Source: Streptomyces sp. NRRL F-6131
GTDB taxonomy: Bacteria > Actinomycetota > Actinomycetes > Streptomycetales > Streptomycetaceae
Direction: 5' to 3'
DNA: 64,000 nucleotides
Assembly: GCA_000719695.1 (NCBI GenBank)
Contig: JOHN01000007.1
Location: 62,001-126,000, forward strand
The notes under the pieces are model-generated. The model had not been told where the DNA came from and did no database searches. It saw only the letters and a program-made list of their open reading frames with translations. Made by a program: the position numbers and the translations under genes. Below are positions 46,486 to 54,288 of this stretch, piece by piece. The first letter of the stretch is position 1; every line of letters starts with the position of its first letter.

Positions 46486-47148
46486 ATGTCAGTCCGGACC
46501 AGCCCGGCGCTCTGGTGGCGCGCCGGCATCGTGCTCTCGGCGGGCCTCGGCCTGAGCCTCCAGACCTCGCCGCTGGTGTACTTCACCATCCAGAGCAACG
46601 TGATCGTGCTGGGCTACTTCGCCGGCGCCGTCTACTGGATGCTCAAGCGCGGCACCACGGACGCCCCCGCGCCCCGGCTGCGCGGCGCCGCCACCCTGTA
46701 CATCCTGATCACCGGGCTGGTCTCGCACATCCTGCTGCAGCACGGCGCCAACCCGCTGCCCGGACTGTTCGACGGGCCGGACAAGCTCCAGCACTGGTCG
46801 TCGTTCTTCGTGCACTACGTCACCCCGGTACTGGTGATCGTCGACTGGCTGGTGCTCCGGCCGCGCAACGCCGCCGCCTGGCGGGACATCCCGCTCTGGC
46901 TGACCTTCCCGCTGGGCTACGCGGCGCTGGTGCTGGTCCGCAACGCGCTGTTCTCCAACTACCCGCTGCCGTACCCGTACTTCTTCTTCGACCCGACCAC
47001 CGAGGGGTACGGCTACGTCTGGGGTCAGATCGCCCTGCTGACCGTCGAGTTCGCCGTCCTGGGCGCCGTCGTGGTCGGTCTGGACCGCCTGGGCACCCTG
47101 GTCCGCGCCCGGCTCACCCGCAGTGCCGAGGCCCCCGCCGAGGCCTGA
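46486..47148 (+). CDS. Pr6Pr-family integral membrane protein
   Basis: A 220-residue protein with six hydrophobic helices. Family-typical segments are YFTIQSNVIVLGYFAGAVYW, LVSHILLQHGANPLPGLF, HWSSFFVHYVTPVLVIVDWL and the PYPYFFFDPTTEGYGYVWGQ motif near the end. Pr6Pr proteins (FAR-17a/AIG1-like) are widespread in actinobacteria; some eukaryotic relatives hydrolyse fatty-acid esters of hydroxy fatty acids. The function here is unknown. The annotation as Pr6Pr is by motif recognition. Confidence 0.85.
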   Translation: MSVRTSPALWWRAGIVLSAGLGLSLQTSPLVYFTIQSNVIVLGYFAGAVYWMLKRGTTDAPAPRLRGAATLYILITGLVSHILLQHGANPLPGLFDGPDKLQHWSSFFVHYVTPVLVIVDWLVLRPRNAAAWRDIPLWLTFPLGYAALVLVRNALFSNYPLPYPYFFFDPTTEGYGYVWGQIALLTVEFAVLGAVVVGLDRLGTLVRARLTRSAEAPAEA

Positions 47149-47165
47149 GGCCCACGCCTCGGGCC
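47142..47165 (+). terminator. Hairpin overlapping the Pr6Pr stop
   Basis: GGCCTGAGGC and GCCTCGGGCC (one mismatch that can form a G-U pair) flank CCAC and span the TGA at 47146. A GC-rich GGGCCCCCGGGGCCC run follows. Confidence 0.6.
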
Positions 47166-47177
47166 CCCGGGGCCCGG

Positions 47178-47270
47178 GGCTCCCCAGTCGTCGCGCACGC
47201 CGAGGTCCTCGGGCGAGGCCGGCTCCTGGACGTCGAGCAGCCGGCGCAGATCGACGTGCAGCAGCAGCAT
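47178..47270 (-). pseudogene. Remnant of a Fic/Doc-type toxin
   Basis: From ATG 47270, preceded by GGGGGAAGGG, the translation reads MLLLHVDLRRLLDVQEPAS then EDLGVRDDWGA. This resembles the first ~30 residues of streptomycete Fic-family toxins (pattern LHIDxxWLLxVxE...VxDxGA). Homology then ends at a GC-rich block, and the frame runs antisense through the Pr6Pr gene with no Fic motif. The catalytic HPFxxGNGR region is absent. It lies just downstream of an intact antitoxin-like gene, so this is a truncated toxin. Confidence 0.45.
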
Positions 47271-47334
47271 CGCGGCACCCTTCCCCCGGGACACCCGGAC
47301 CCGCCGGGTCGGCGGCCTCGCCCCGGTGCACCGC

Positions 47335-47547
47335 TCAGGCGGCCGGCGCGTCCTCCGGGAACGCCCGGTCGAACTCCTCGCGGTGCGCGTTCCAGAACGC
47401 CACCGCGTGCGAGACGAACACCCTGCGCTGCTGCTCCCGCACACTCAGATCGTGCACGTACGCCTTGACACTCTTGCCGTCGGCGGCAGCCGCCTCGCGG
47501 ATGGCGGCGAGTTCGTGCTCCGTGTACTCGATGGTGAGTGCTGGCAT
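47335..47547 (-). CDS. Antitoxin-like protein of a Doc/Fic-type system (orphan)
   Basis: A 70-residue protein: MPALTIEYTEHELAAIREAA, then DGKSVKAYVHDLSVREQQRR and NAHREEFDRAFPED. The beta strand followed by ELxxIREAAxxxGKSxKxxxHD is the ribbon-helix-helix-like N-terminus of streptomycete antitoxins paired with Fic/Doc toxins, with an acidic toxin-binding C-terminus. The toxin that should follow is only a remnant (47178-47270). The ATG at 47547 is chosen because the frame upstream is Arg/Pro-rich and lacks family residues. Confidence 0.68.
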   Translation of the reverse strand: MPALTIEYTEHELAAIREAAAADGKSVKAYVHDLSVREQQRRVFVSHAVAFWNAHREEFDRAFPEDAPAA

Positions 47548-47745
47548 GGCGCCGATGGTACTGGAGCGCACCGGAGTTGGACACCGCGTCGACGACAACC
47601 CCGAGTCCGCCCCCGGGTCCCTCCGCCGGAGGTCGGAACCGCGCCCCGTCCGGTCTCCGCCGGTGGTCCGACACGAGTCCCGCCCCGCAGGTTGGCGCCT
47701 CCGGGGGCGGGGATCCGTACCGTCGGTCCACGGGCGGCCCCGGCC

Positions 47746-48147
47746 GACCCGACCCGCTTCACCGCGCCGCAACCCGGCCTCGTCCGCCCGGCCACCGGCA
47801 CGACCCGCTTCACCGGACCGGTCCCCTGCTCACCGCCGGCTCGACGGTGAGCGCGGGCGAGACCTTCACCCGGGCGATGGCGGAGCGCCGGCCGGCACCG
47901 GTCCGGATCGGCGAGAACACCCAGGGCGTCTTCTCCGACATCCTGTTCGAGCCCTTCTCCGCCGATCTCCTGGCGCTGCTGCCGAACGAGAAAGTTCCTC
48001 ACCCGCGACGGCAGCACCTTCGACGGCCCGGGCATCCCGCCGGACGTCCGCACCCCGGTCTTCACCGCCGAGGAGCCGGCCGCCCGACAGGACTCCGCCC
48101 TGACCGAGGCCCGCCGGATCCTGGGCGCCGGCACCGGTCACCCCTGA
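47746..48147 (+). pseudogene. S41-family peptidase C-terminal remnant with two frameshifts
   Basis: Three frame-shifted pieces join into an S41 peptidase end. Frame 1: DPTRFTAPQPGLVRPATG then RFTGPVP, to 47823. Frame 2 from 47826: LLTAGSTVSAGETFTRAM, containing the catalytic-Ser SAGE segment, then RIGENTQGVFSDILFEPF, to 47990. Frame 3 from 47992: KFLTRDGSTFDGPGIPPDVR then TPVFTAEEPAARQDSAL, to TGA 48147. One base is missing near 47823-47826 and one extra A lies in the AAA at 47991-47993. The N-terminal two thirds are absent. The remainder of 47548-47745 holds nothing recognisable. Confidence 0.78.
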
Positions 48148-48201
48148 CCGCCGCCTCGGTGCCCCGACCGTGGAGGCGCCCCGACCACGCAGGCGCCCCG
48201 G

Positions 48202-49809
48202 TCACATCGGCTCCACCGCCTTCAGCTCGCCGTCCAGCTCCAGCCAGCGGGTGATCCCGAGGCCGCGCAGGAACGGGAGGTCGTGGCTGGCCACGATCAG
48301 CGCGCCCCGGTAGGCGGCGAGCGCCTGGGTGAGCTGGCGGACGCTCGCCAGGTCGAGGTTGTTGGTCGGCTCGTCGAGCAGCAGCAGCTGCGGAGGCGGG
48401 TCGGCCAGCAGCAGCGCGGCCAGGGCGGCCCGGAACCGCTCGCCGCCGGAGAGCGTGCCGGCCGGCTGGTCGGCCCGCCCGCCGCGGAACAGGAACCGGG
48501 CCAGCCTGGCCCGGATCGCGTTGTCCCCGGCGTTCGGCGCGAACAGCTTGACGTTGCCCGCGACGGTCAGCTCGTCGTCGAGCAGGTCCAGCCGCTGCGG
48601 GAGGTGACGCAGTGACACCGGGGCGGTGATCACCCCGGAGAGCGGGGCGAGTTCCCCGGCGACGGTGCGCAGCAGGGTGGTCTTGCCCGCGCCGTTGCGG
48701 CCGACCAGGGCGATCCGCTCGGGCCCGCGCAGGTCGAGCTCGGCGGTGACGCCGTGGGGCAGCCGCACCTGCTCCAGGGTGAGCACGGTGCGCCCGGCCG
48801 GAACGGCGGTGCGGGGCAGGTCGATCCGGATCTCGGCGTCGTCCCGGACGGCCTCCTCGGCGGCGGTCAGCTTTCGCTTGGCCTCCTCCAGTCGCTCGGT
48901 GTGCATCCCCTGGAGGCGTCCGGCCGTCTCCTGGCCCTGGCGTTTGAGCTTGCCGGCGAAGATGTGCGGATCGTTGCGGGTGACCGAGCGCTTCCTGCCG
49001 TAGCTGGCGCTGCGCTCCAGCCTGCTCCGGGCGTCGACCAGGTCCCGCTTCTGGCGCTGGACATCGGCCTCGGCGTGGCGCAGCAGCCGCTCGGCGGTCT
49101 CCTGCTGGGCGGCGACGGTGCGCTCGTACTCCGCGAAGTTCCCCCCGTACCAGGTGACCTGGCCGTCCCGCAGTTCGGCGATCTGGTCGACGTGCTGGAG
49201 CAGCTCGCGGTCGTGGCTGACGATCACCATCACCCCGCCCCACCCGGCCACCGTCTCGTAGAGCCGCTCACGGGCGGCCCGGTCGAGGTTGTTGGTCGGC
49301 TCGTCGAGCAGCAGGACGTCGGGGCGGCGCATCAGCAGGGCGGCCAGCCGCAGCAGAACGGCCTCCCCGCCGGAGAGTTCGCCGGTGGTGCGGTCGAGAC
49401 CGAGCCGCTGCAGGCCGAGCCGGTCGAGCAGGGCGCGGGCCCGCTCCTCGACGTCCCAGTCGTCGCCGACCGCGTCGAAGTGCCGCTGGTCGGTGGAGCC
49501 GGTCTCGATGGCGTGCAGGGCCTCGCGGGCGGTCCGGACGCCGAGCGCCTCGTCGACCCGCAGGCCGGTGTCCAGGGTGAGCCCCTGCGGCAGGTAGCCG
49601 ATGTCGCCGGCCACCTTGACGGCGCCCCCGGTGGGGGTGAGTTCGCCCGCGAGCAGGCGCAGCAGGGTGGACTTGCCCGCGCCGTTGAGCCCGATCAGCC
49701 CGGTGCGGCCGGGGCCGACGGCGAGGTGGAAGCCGTCGAGGACGGGCCGGCCGTCGGGCCAGTCGAAGGAGAGGTCGGTGCAGAGGAGCGAGGTGGTGGG
49801 TTGTGCCAT
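48202..49809 (-). CDS. ABC-F family ribosome-associated ATPase (possible antibiotic-resistance factor)
   Basis: A 535-residue soluble protein with two ABC ATPase domains and no membrane segment. Domain 1 has Walker A GLNGAGKSTLL, signature LSGGEAVLLRLAALL and Walker B VLLLDEPTNNLD. The inter-domain linker (about 230-320) is Arg/Glu/Gln-rich (RLLRHAEADVQRQKRDLVDA), the P-site tRNA interaction motif of ABC-F proteins. Domain 2 has GRNGAGKTTLL, LSGGERFRAALAALL and LLLLDEPTNNLD. ABC-F resistance proteins dislodge ribosome-targeting drugs; others are housekeeping. The ~300-nt structured leader with an upstream ORF (49810-50109) favours an antibiotic-inducible resistance type. The ATG at 49809 follows GGGAGG. 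Confidence 0.9.
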   Translation of the reverse strand: MAQPTTSLLCTDLSFDWPDGRPVLDGFHLAVGPGRTGLIGLNGAGKSTLLRLLAGELTPTGGAVKVAGDIGYLPQGLTLDTGLRVDEALGVRTAREALHAIETGSTDQRHFDAVGDDWDVEERARALLDRLGLQRLGLDRTTGELSGGEAVLLRLAALLMRRPDVLLLDEPTNNLDRAARERLYETVAGWGGVMVIVSHDRELLQHVDQIAELRDGQVTWYGGNFAEYERTVAAQQETAERLLRHAEADVQRQKRDLVDARSRLERSASYGRKRSVTRNDPHIFAGKLKRQGQETAGRLQGMHTERLEEAKRKLTAAEEAVRDDAEIRIDLPRTAVPAGRTVLTLEQVRLPHGVTAELDLRGPERIALVGRNGAGKTTLLRTVAGELAPLSGVITAPVSLRHLPQRLDLLDDELTVAGNVKLFAPNAGDNAIRARLARFLFRGGRADQPAGTLSGGERFRAALAALLLADPPPQLLLLDEPTNNLDLASVRQLTQALAAYRGALIVASHDLPFLRGLGITRWLELDGELKAVEPM

Positions 49810-49872
49810 GGAGGCCTCCCGAGGGTCTGCCGGACGCGGCCGGTCACCGGACGTGGTCGTGGGACGACACGG

Positions 49873-50073
49873 CGAGACACCGCGAGTGCGGGCGGGACCG
49901 GGACGGGAGGGCCGGGACGGGGCTCGGGTCGTCAGAGCGACGGGGGACGCCGGGCCGGCTCACCACTGAGGTCGGGCACTCGCACACTCACGGACCGCGC
50001 GGGCAGCGACGAGGCTGCGGCAGAGCAGCGACGGGGCTGCGGCGCGGCGGGGGCGGTGTCTCGGGACCTCAGT
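49873..50073 (-). promoter_or_regulatory. Attenuator-like leader of the ABC-F gene: two crossing long-range pairings
   Basis: In transcript order (minus strand) the arms are: A ACTGAGGTC (50073-50065), B CGAGACACCGC (50063-50053), A' GACCTCAGT (49973-49965), B' GCGGTGTCTCG (49883-49873). A pairs perfectly with A' (9 bp) and B with B' (11 bp), but the order A-B-A'-B' makes the pairings cross, so they compete unless a pseudoknot forms. Between B and A' an 18-bp direct repeat (50003-50020, 50025-50042; one difference) can form two GCAGC/GCTGC hairpins. Arm A overlaps the stop of the upstream ORF at 50069. Confidence 0.65.
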
Positions 50074-50080
50074 AGAGCAA
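50069..50080 (-). CDS. Three-codon upstream ORF (TTG CTC TAC TGA) in the ABC-F leader
   Basis: On the minus strand, AGGAG (50092-50088) is followed after seven bases by TTG CTC TAC TGA (50080-50069), encoding Met-Leu-Tyr. It begins about 30 nt after the predicted transcription start. Its stop lies in arm A of the attenuator-like structure, so a stalled ribosome would mask that arm. Upstream ORFs this short are known from antibiotic-responsive leaders; function here is inference. Confidence 0.5.
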   Translation of the reverse strand: MLY

Positions 50081-50115
50081 CGGCCTTCTCCTGTTCGGGC
50101 GGGGTGGCGAGGATC

Positions 50116-50144
50116 ACGCTACGGAGCGCCCCGGTGGCGTGCAA
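50116..50144 (-). promoter_or_regulatory. Promoter of the ABC-F leader
   Basis: Minus strand: -35 TTGCAC (50144-50139), a 17-bp spacer and -10 TAGCGT (50121-50116). The predicted start near 50109 gives a ~300-nt untranslated leader to the ABC-F ATG at 49809. The remainder of the 530-bp gap 49810-50339 (50145-50339) should hold the promoter of the divergent protease gene, but no clear hexamers are visible. Confidence 0.75.
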
Positions 50145-50339
50145 CCGGTTTTTTCGGTGCCGATCGCGTGCCGATCCGGTGACAGCCCGGCCCCGGAACG
50201 GCCGCCGGGACGGGAGTCGTCCGCCCCGCATGGCAGACTCCTCCCCTGCCACTCCCGTCACACCCGCGGCCCGTCCGCCGCACGGCCCGTGGCGGGCACT
50301 CACATCCGTGGCGTGCATTCACAGGGGGAACAGAACATC

Positions 50340-51596
50340 ATGTCATCGACATCCCGGGCGACGCGTGCCGTGCTGGGCGCCTCCGTCGTCGCGCTGACCA
50401 TGGTCGTCGCGACCGCGTGCGGCCCGGAGAACAGCGACCCGGCCGCCGCCCCGACCGGTGCGACGACCGCCACCGCCACCGCGGGCTCCACGGACAAGCC
50501 GGGCGGTCTGCCGCCGATCAAGCTGCCGACGGCCGACGAGCTGAAGAAGTGGAGCTTCGACGACTGGGACAAGTGGGCCCAGCAGAACGTCATCACCCCG
50601 GCGGTGAAGGGCTTCTGGGACCTGCAGAAGATCCTGAAGGCCAAGCCCTACAAGCCTGGCCCGGGCGGTCAGCCCACCGCGCAGCCGACGGCGGCGGCCC
50701 CGACCGCGCAACCGACGGGCGCCGCGCCCGCGCAGCCCACCGCCCAGCCGACGGCGGCCCAGCCGGGCGGCGGCAGCGGCGGCACCGGTGGCGGCCAGAA
50801 CGACCCGCAGCCGAAGCTGGTCGAGATGAAGCCCGTCCCGCACCCGTTCGCCAAGCCGGCCCACGTGAACGGCAAGCTGTTCTTCCAGGACGGCAAGCAG
50901 GACTACGTCTGCTCCGGCACCGTCGTCTCCGACCCCGCCAACCCCGGCAGGAGCAACCTGGTCTGGACGGCCAGCCACTGCCTGCACGGCGGCAAGGGCG
51001 GCAAGTACCACACCAACATCACCTTCGCCCCGGCCTTCAACAGCAGCGGCGCGGTCAGCGGCGGCAAGCAGGGCTCGCTCACCGACGCCGAGCCGTACGG
51101 CGAGTGGGGCGCGGTCGCGGGCATGATCTCGCCGCAGTGGGCGGGCGAGGCCGACCCGGAGAACGGCGGCCCGTGGAGCCAGTACGACTTCGGCATCCTC
51201 AAGGTCGCCAACCCGGACGGCAGCGGCAAGTCGCTGGAGGAGGTCGTCGGCGGCTCCGTCCCGGTCTGGTTCAACGCCCCGCGTGACCAGATCGCCTCGA
51301 TCAGCACCTACGGCTACCCGGCCGGCAAGCCGTTCGACGGCATGGAGCTGGAGCACTGCGAGGCCGGCAAGCCGGCCCGCCGCTCGATGGACCCGGCCCG
51401 CCCGACCATGCTGATGACCGGCTGCAACGGCACCGGCGGCGACAGCGGCGGCGGCTGGTTCACCACCAAGGACGGCAAGCAGGTCCTGGTGTCGGACACC
51501 TCCATCGGCGGGTTCGACAACACCTGGGAGGCCGGCCCGTACCTGGACGACGTGGCCCAGCACGCGCTGGAGTACTTCTCCAAGAAGAGCAAGTGA
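50340..51596 (+). CDS. Secreted trypsin-like serine protease lipoprotein
   Basis: A 418-residue exported protein. The lipoprotein signal is VVALTMVVATACGPENSD, with the lipobox Cys near residue 27. A linker rich in AQPT repeats (about 115-150) precedes a chymotrypsin-fold domain: VCSGTVVSDP, catalytic His in LVWTASHCLHGGKGG, Asp in WSQYDFGILKV and Ser in CNGTGGDSGGGWFTTKDG. All three catalytic residues are present. The ATG at 50340 follows GGGGGAACAG. It is anchored outside the membrane; the substrate is unknown. It is divergent from the first ABC-F gene. Confidence 0.92.
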   Translation: MSSTSRATRAVLGASVVALTMVVATACGPENSDPAAAPTGATTATATAGSTDKPGGLPPIKLPTADELKKWSFDDWDKWAQQNVITPAVKGFWDLQKILKAKPYKPGPGGQPTAQPTAAAPTAQPTGAAPAQPTAQPTAAQPGGGSGGTGGGQNDPQPKLVEMKPVPHPFAKPAHVNGKLFFQDGKQDYVCSGTVVSDPANPGRSNLVWTASHCLHGGKGGKYHTNITFAPAFNSSGAVSGGKQGSLTDAEPYGEWGAVAGMISPQWAGEADPENGGPWSQYDFGILKVANPDGSGKSLEEVVGGSVPVWFNAPRDQIASISTYGYPAGKPFDGMELEHCEAGKPARRSMDPARPTMLMTGCNGTGGDSGGGWFTTKDGKQVLVSDTSIGGFDNTWEAGPYLDDVAQHALEYFSKKSK

Positions 51597-51789
51597 CGCC
51601 GGTCACCGGCCGGGTGACCCCGGTCACCCGCTGAACCCTGACGTCCCCGCCGGGGGCGGTGGCACCCCGCGTGCCGCCGCCCCCGGCGGCGTCTCCGGCG
51701 CGGCCCGTACGGCGTCTCCGGGCGGCGGATCCCCCCGCTCCCGCCGGACCGCTCCCCGGCCCGCTCCCCGCCCTGCTCCCCGGCCCGCC

Positions 51790-51795
51790 TAGAAT
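51790..51795 (+). promoter_or_regulatory. -10 element of the second ABC-F gene
   Basis: TAGAAT ends 10 bp before the ATG at 51806, and no ribosome-binding site is present between them, so the transcript is probably leaderless. No good -35 is seen in the C-rich upstream sequence. Confidence 0.5.
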
Positions 51796-51805
51796 CGACC
51801 GCATC

Positions 51806-53443
51806 ATGAGCGCCACACTCGTCGTCAAGGACCTCGCCGCCGGCCACGGCGAGCGCACCCTCTTCTCCGGCCTGGACCTGGTCGTCGCCCCCGGTGACGT
51901 GATCGGCCTGGTCGGCGTCAACGGGGCCGGCAAGTCGACCCTGCTGCGCCTGCTGGCCGGTCTGGACACCCCGGAGGGCGGTTCGCTGCGGCTCAGCCCG
52001 GCCACCGCCAACGTCGGCCACCTCCCCCAGGAGCCGGAGCGCCGCCCGGACGAGTCGGTCCGCGACTTCCTCGCCCGCCGCACCGGCGTGGCCGCCGCCC
52101 AGGCCGCGCTGGACGAGGCCACCCAGGGCCTGGTGGACGGCGCGCCGGGCGCCGACGACGCCTACGCGACGAACCTGGACCGCTGGCTGGAGCTCGGCGG
52201 CGCCGACCTGGAGGAGCGGGCCGAGGAGGTCGCCGACTCGCTCGGCCTCAAGGTCTCCCTGGACCTGCCGATGACGGCGCTCTCCGGCGGCCAGGCGGCC
52301 CGGGCCGGTCTGGCCTCGCTGCTGCTCTCCCGCTACGACGTCTTCCTGCTCGACGAGCCCACCAACGACCTCGACCTGGACGGCCTGGAGCGACTGGAGG
52401 CCTTCGTCAAGGGCCTGCGCGCGGGCACCGTGGTGATCAGCCACGACCGCGAGTTCCTGGCCCGCACGGTGACCAAGGTGCTGGAGCTGGACCTCCACCA
52501 GCAGCAGGTCAACCTGTACGGCGGCGGCTACGACGCGTACCTGGAGGAGCGCGCCACGGCCCGCCGGCACGCCCGCGAGGACTACGAGGAGTACGCCGAC
52601 ACCAAGGCCGGTCTGGAGGCCCGGGCCCGGATGCAGCGCGGCTGGATGGAGCACGGCGTGCGCAACGCCCGCCGCAAGTCCAGCGACAACGACAAGATCG
52701 GCCGCTCGATGCGCGCCGAGTCCACCGAGAAGCAGGCCTCCAAGGCCCGGCAGACCCAGCGGATGATCGAACGGCTGGACGTCGTCGAGGAGCCGCGCAA
52801 GGAGTGGGAACTGCGGATGGAGATCGCCGCCGCGCCGCGCTCCGGCTCGGTGGTCGCCACCCTGCGCGGGGCCACCGCCCGGCGCGGCGGCTTCGTGCTC
52901 GGCCCGGTGGACCTGCAGATCGACTGGGCGGACCGGGTCGCCATCACCGGCGCCAACGGCGCGGGCAAGTCCACGCTGCTGGCCGCCCTGCTGGGCCGGC
53001 TCGAACTCGACTCCGGGAGCGCGGTGCTGGGCTCCGGCGTGGTGGTCGGCGAGGTGGACCAGGCGCGCGGGCTGTTCCTCGGCGGGGAGCCGCTGCTGGA
53101 GGCGTTCGCCGCCGCCGTCCCGGAGCTGGCGCCGGACGAGGTGCGCACCCTGCTGGCCAAGTTCGGCCTGAAGGCGGTGCACGTGCTGCGCCCGGCGGAC
53201 ACCCTCTCCCCCGGCGAGCGGACCAGGGCGGCGCTCGCCCTGCTCCAGGCGCGCGGGGTGAACCTGCTGGTGCTGGACGAGCCCACCAACCACCTGGACC
53301 TGCCGGCCATCGAGCAGCTGGAGTCGGCGCTGGGCTCGTACACCGGCACGTTGCTGCTGGTCACGCACGACCGGCGGATGCTGGACACGGTGGCGGTGAA
53401 CCGGCGGATCGAGGTCGGCGGCGGGCAGGTCCGCGAGCTGTAG
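51806..53443 (+). CDS. ABC-F family ATPase (Uup/EttA-like)
   Basis: A 545-residue twin-ATPase protein without membrane segments. Domain 1 has GVNGAGKSTLLRLLAGLDTP, LSGGQAARAGLASLL and VFLLDEPTNDLDLDGLERLE. The linker includes RQTQRMIERLDVVEEPRKEW. Domain 2 has TGANGAGKSTLLAALLG, a signature reading LSPGERTRAALALLQ (Pro for the usual first Gly) and LLVLDEPTNHLDLPAIEQLE. It is probably a translation factor of the EttA/Uup type present in most actinomycetes. Unlike the ABC-F gene at 48202 it has no leader, so constitutive expression is likely. Confidence 0.92.
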   Translation: MSATLVVKDLAAGHGERTLFSGLDLVVAPGDVIGLVGVNGAGKSTLLRLLAGLDTPEGGSLRLSPATANVGHLPQEPERRPDESVRDFLARRTGVAAAQAALDEATQGLVDGAPGADDAYATNLDRWLELGGADLEERAEEVADSLGLKVSLDLPMTALSGGQAARAGLASLLLSRYDVFLLDEPTNDLDLDGLERLEAFVKGLRAGTVVISHDREFLARTVTKVLELDLHQQQVNLYGGGYDAYLEERATARRHAREDYEEYADTKAGLEARARMQRGWMEHGVRNARRKSSDNDKIGRSMRAESTEKQASKARQTQRMIERLDVVEEPRKEWELRMEIAAAPRSGSVVATLRGATARRGGFVLGPVDLQIDWADRVAITGANGAGKSTLLAALLGRLELDSGSAVLGSGVVVGEVDQARGLFLGGEPLLEAFAAAVPELAPDEVRTLLAKFGLKAVHVLRPADTLSPGERTRAALALLQARGVNLLVLDEPTNHLDLPAIEQLESALGSYTGTLLLVTHDRRMLDTVAVNRRIEVGGGQVREL

Positions 53444-53460
53444 ACCGGCGACGGAACCCG

Positions 53461-53502
53461 GGCGGGCCGGGGAGGAGGTCCAGACCTCTTCCCCGGCCCG
53501 CC
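53461..53502. terminator. Long hairpin after the second ABC-F gene
   Basis: GGCGGGCCGGGGAGGAGGT (53461-53479) pairs with ACCTCTTCCCCGGCCCGCC (53484-53502) at 18 of 19 positions, with a four-base loop. It begins 17 bp after the stop at 53443. Confidence 0.85.
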
Positions 53503-53509
53503 GTCATGT

Positions 53510-53541
53510 GCTGTGCTGTCGCCCATGGTTGACAGCACAGC
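53510..53541. repeat. Inverted repeat centred on the nitroreductase start codon
   Basis: GCTGTGCTGTC (53510-53520) and GACAGCACAGC (53531-53541) are perfect 11-bp arms around a 10-base loop that contains the ATG (53525-53527). In mRNA it would place the start codon in a hairpin loop; in DNA it could be an operator. Confidence 0.75.
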
Positions 53542-54214
53542 GCTCGACAGCGCGGTGGCAGGCGCGTCCTACCCGACCGTCCCGCTCACCCCCATGACCG
53601 TGCCCGCCCACGAGGCGGAGGCACGCAGCAGGTCCTTCCACGACGTGATGGCCCGGCGCCGGACCGTCCGCGACTACTCGACCCGGCCGCTCCCGGACGG
53701 CGTCCTCGAATGGGCGGTCCGCACCGCCAACACCGCGCCGAGCGGTGCGCACGTCCAGCCCTGGCGGTTCGTGGTGATCACCGACCCGGAGCGCAAACGG
53801 CGACTGCGGGAGGCCGCCGAGGCCGAGGAGCGCGAGTTCTACGCGCACCGGGCCTCCGAGGAGTGGCTGGCCGCGCTGGCGCCGATCGGCACCGACTGGC
53901 AGAAGCCGTTCCTGGAGGACGCGCCGGCCGTGATCGTGGTCTTCGAGGTGCACAAGGGCCCGCACTCGCCGCGCCCCTACTACACCAAGGAGTCGGTGGG
54001 CATCGCGGTCGGCCTGCTGCTGGCCACCCTGCACCAGGCGGGCCTGGCCACGCTCACCCACACCCCGAGCCCGATGAAGTTCCTCAACGAGGTGTGCGAG
54101 CGGCCGCAGGAGGAACGCGCCGCGTACGTCATCCCGGTGGGCTACCCCGCCGAGGGGGCGCGCGTGCCGGACCTGCAGCGCAAGGAGCTCGACGAGGTGC
54201 TGGTGCGCCTCTGA
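53525..54214 (+). CDS. Nitroreductase family protein
   Basis: A 229-residue FMN-dependent nitroreductase-fold protein. The FMN-binding segment is VMARRRTVRDYSTRPLPDGV, followed by RTANTAPSGAHVQPWRFVVI and later SVGIAVGLLLATLHQAGLA and IPVGYPAEGARVPDL. The PSGAHxQPW region resembles the iodotyrosine-deiodinase branch. The homology begins about 40 residues after the ATG at 53525; GTG 53513 and ATG 53594 are alternative starts, none with a good ribosome-binding site. An inverted repeat surrounds the ATG. Confidence 0.88.
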   Translation: MVDSTALDSAVAGASYPTVPLTPMTVPAHEAEARSRSFHDVMARRRTVRDYSTRPLPDGVLEWAVRTANTAPSGAHVQPWRFVVITDPERKRRLREAAEAEEREFYAHRASEEWLAALAPIGTDWQKPFLEDAPAVIVVFEVHKGPHSPRPYYTKESVGIAVGLLLATLHQAGLATLTHTPSPMKFLNEVCERPQEERAAYVIPVGYPAEGARVPDLQRKELDEVLVRL

Positions 54215-54275
54215 CGCGCCCCCGGACCGTCCGGGCGCGCGGCGACGGCCGGTGGTGACAGGTACAGGACGTCGA

Positions 54276-54281
54276 GATAAT
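54276..54281 (+). promoter_or_regulatory. -10 element of the GNAT gene
   Basis: GATAAT lies seven bases before the ATG at 54289, with GTGACA 15 bp upstream as a possible short-spaced -35. No ribosome-binding site is seen, so a leaderless transcript is likely. Confidence 0.5.
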
Positions 54282-54288
54282 CGCTGTC

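Noticed and set aside
47335..47547. Functional toxin-antitoxin pair
   Set aside because: Only the antitoxin-like gene is intact; the toxin lacks the Fic catalytic motif.
51597..51805. Attenuator leader for the second ABC-F gene
   Set aside because: A TAGAAT element ends 10 bp before the ATG, leaving no room for a leader, and no paired arms were found.
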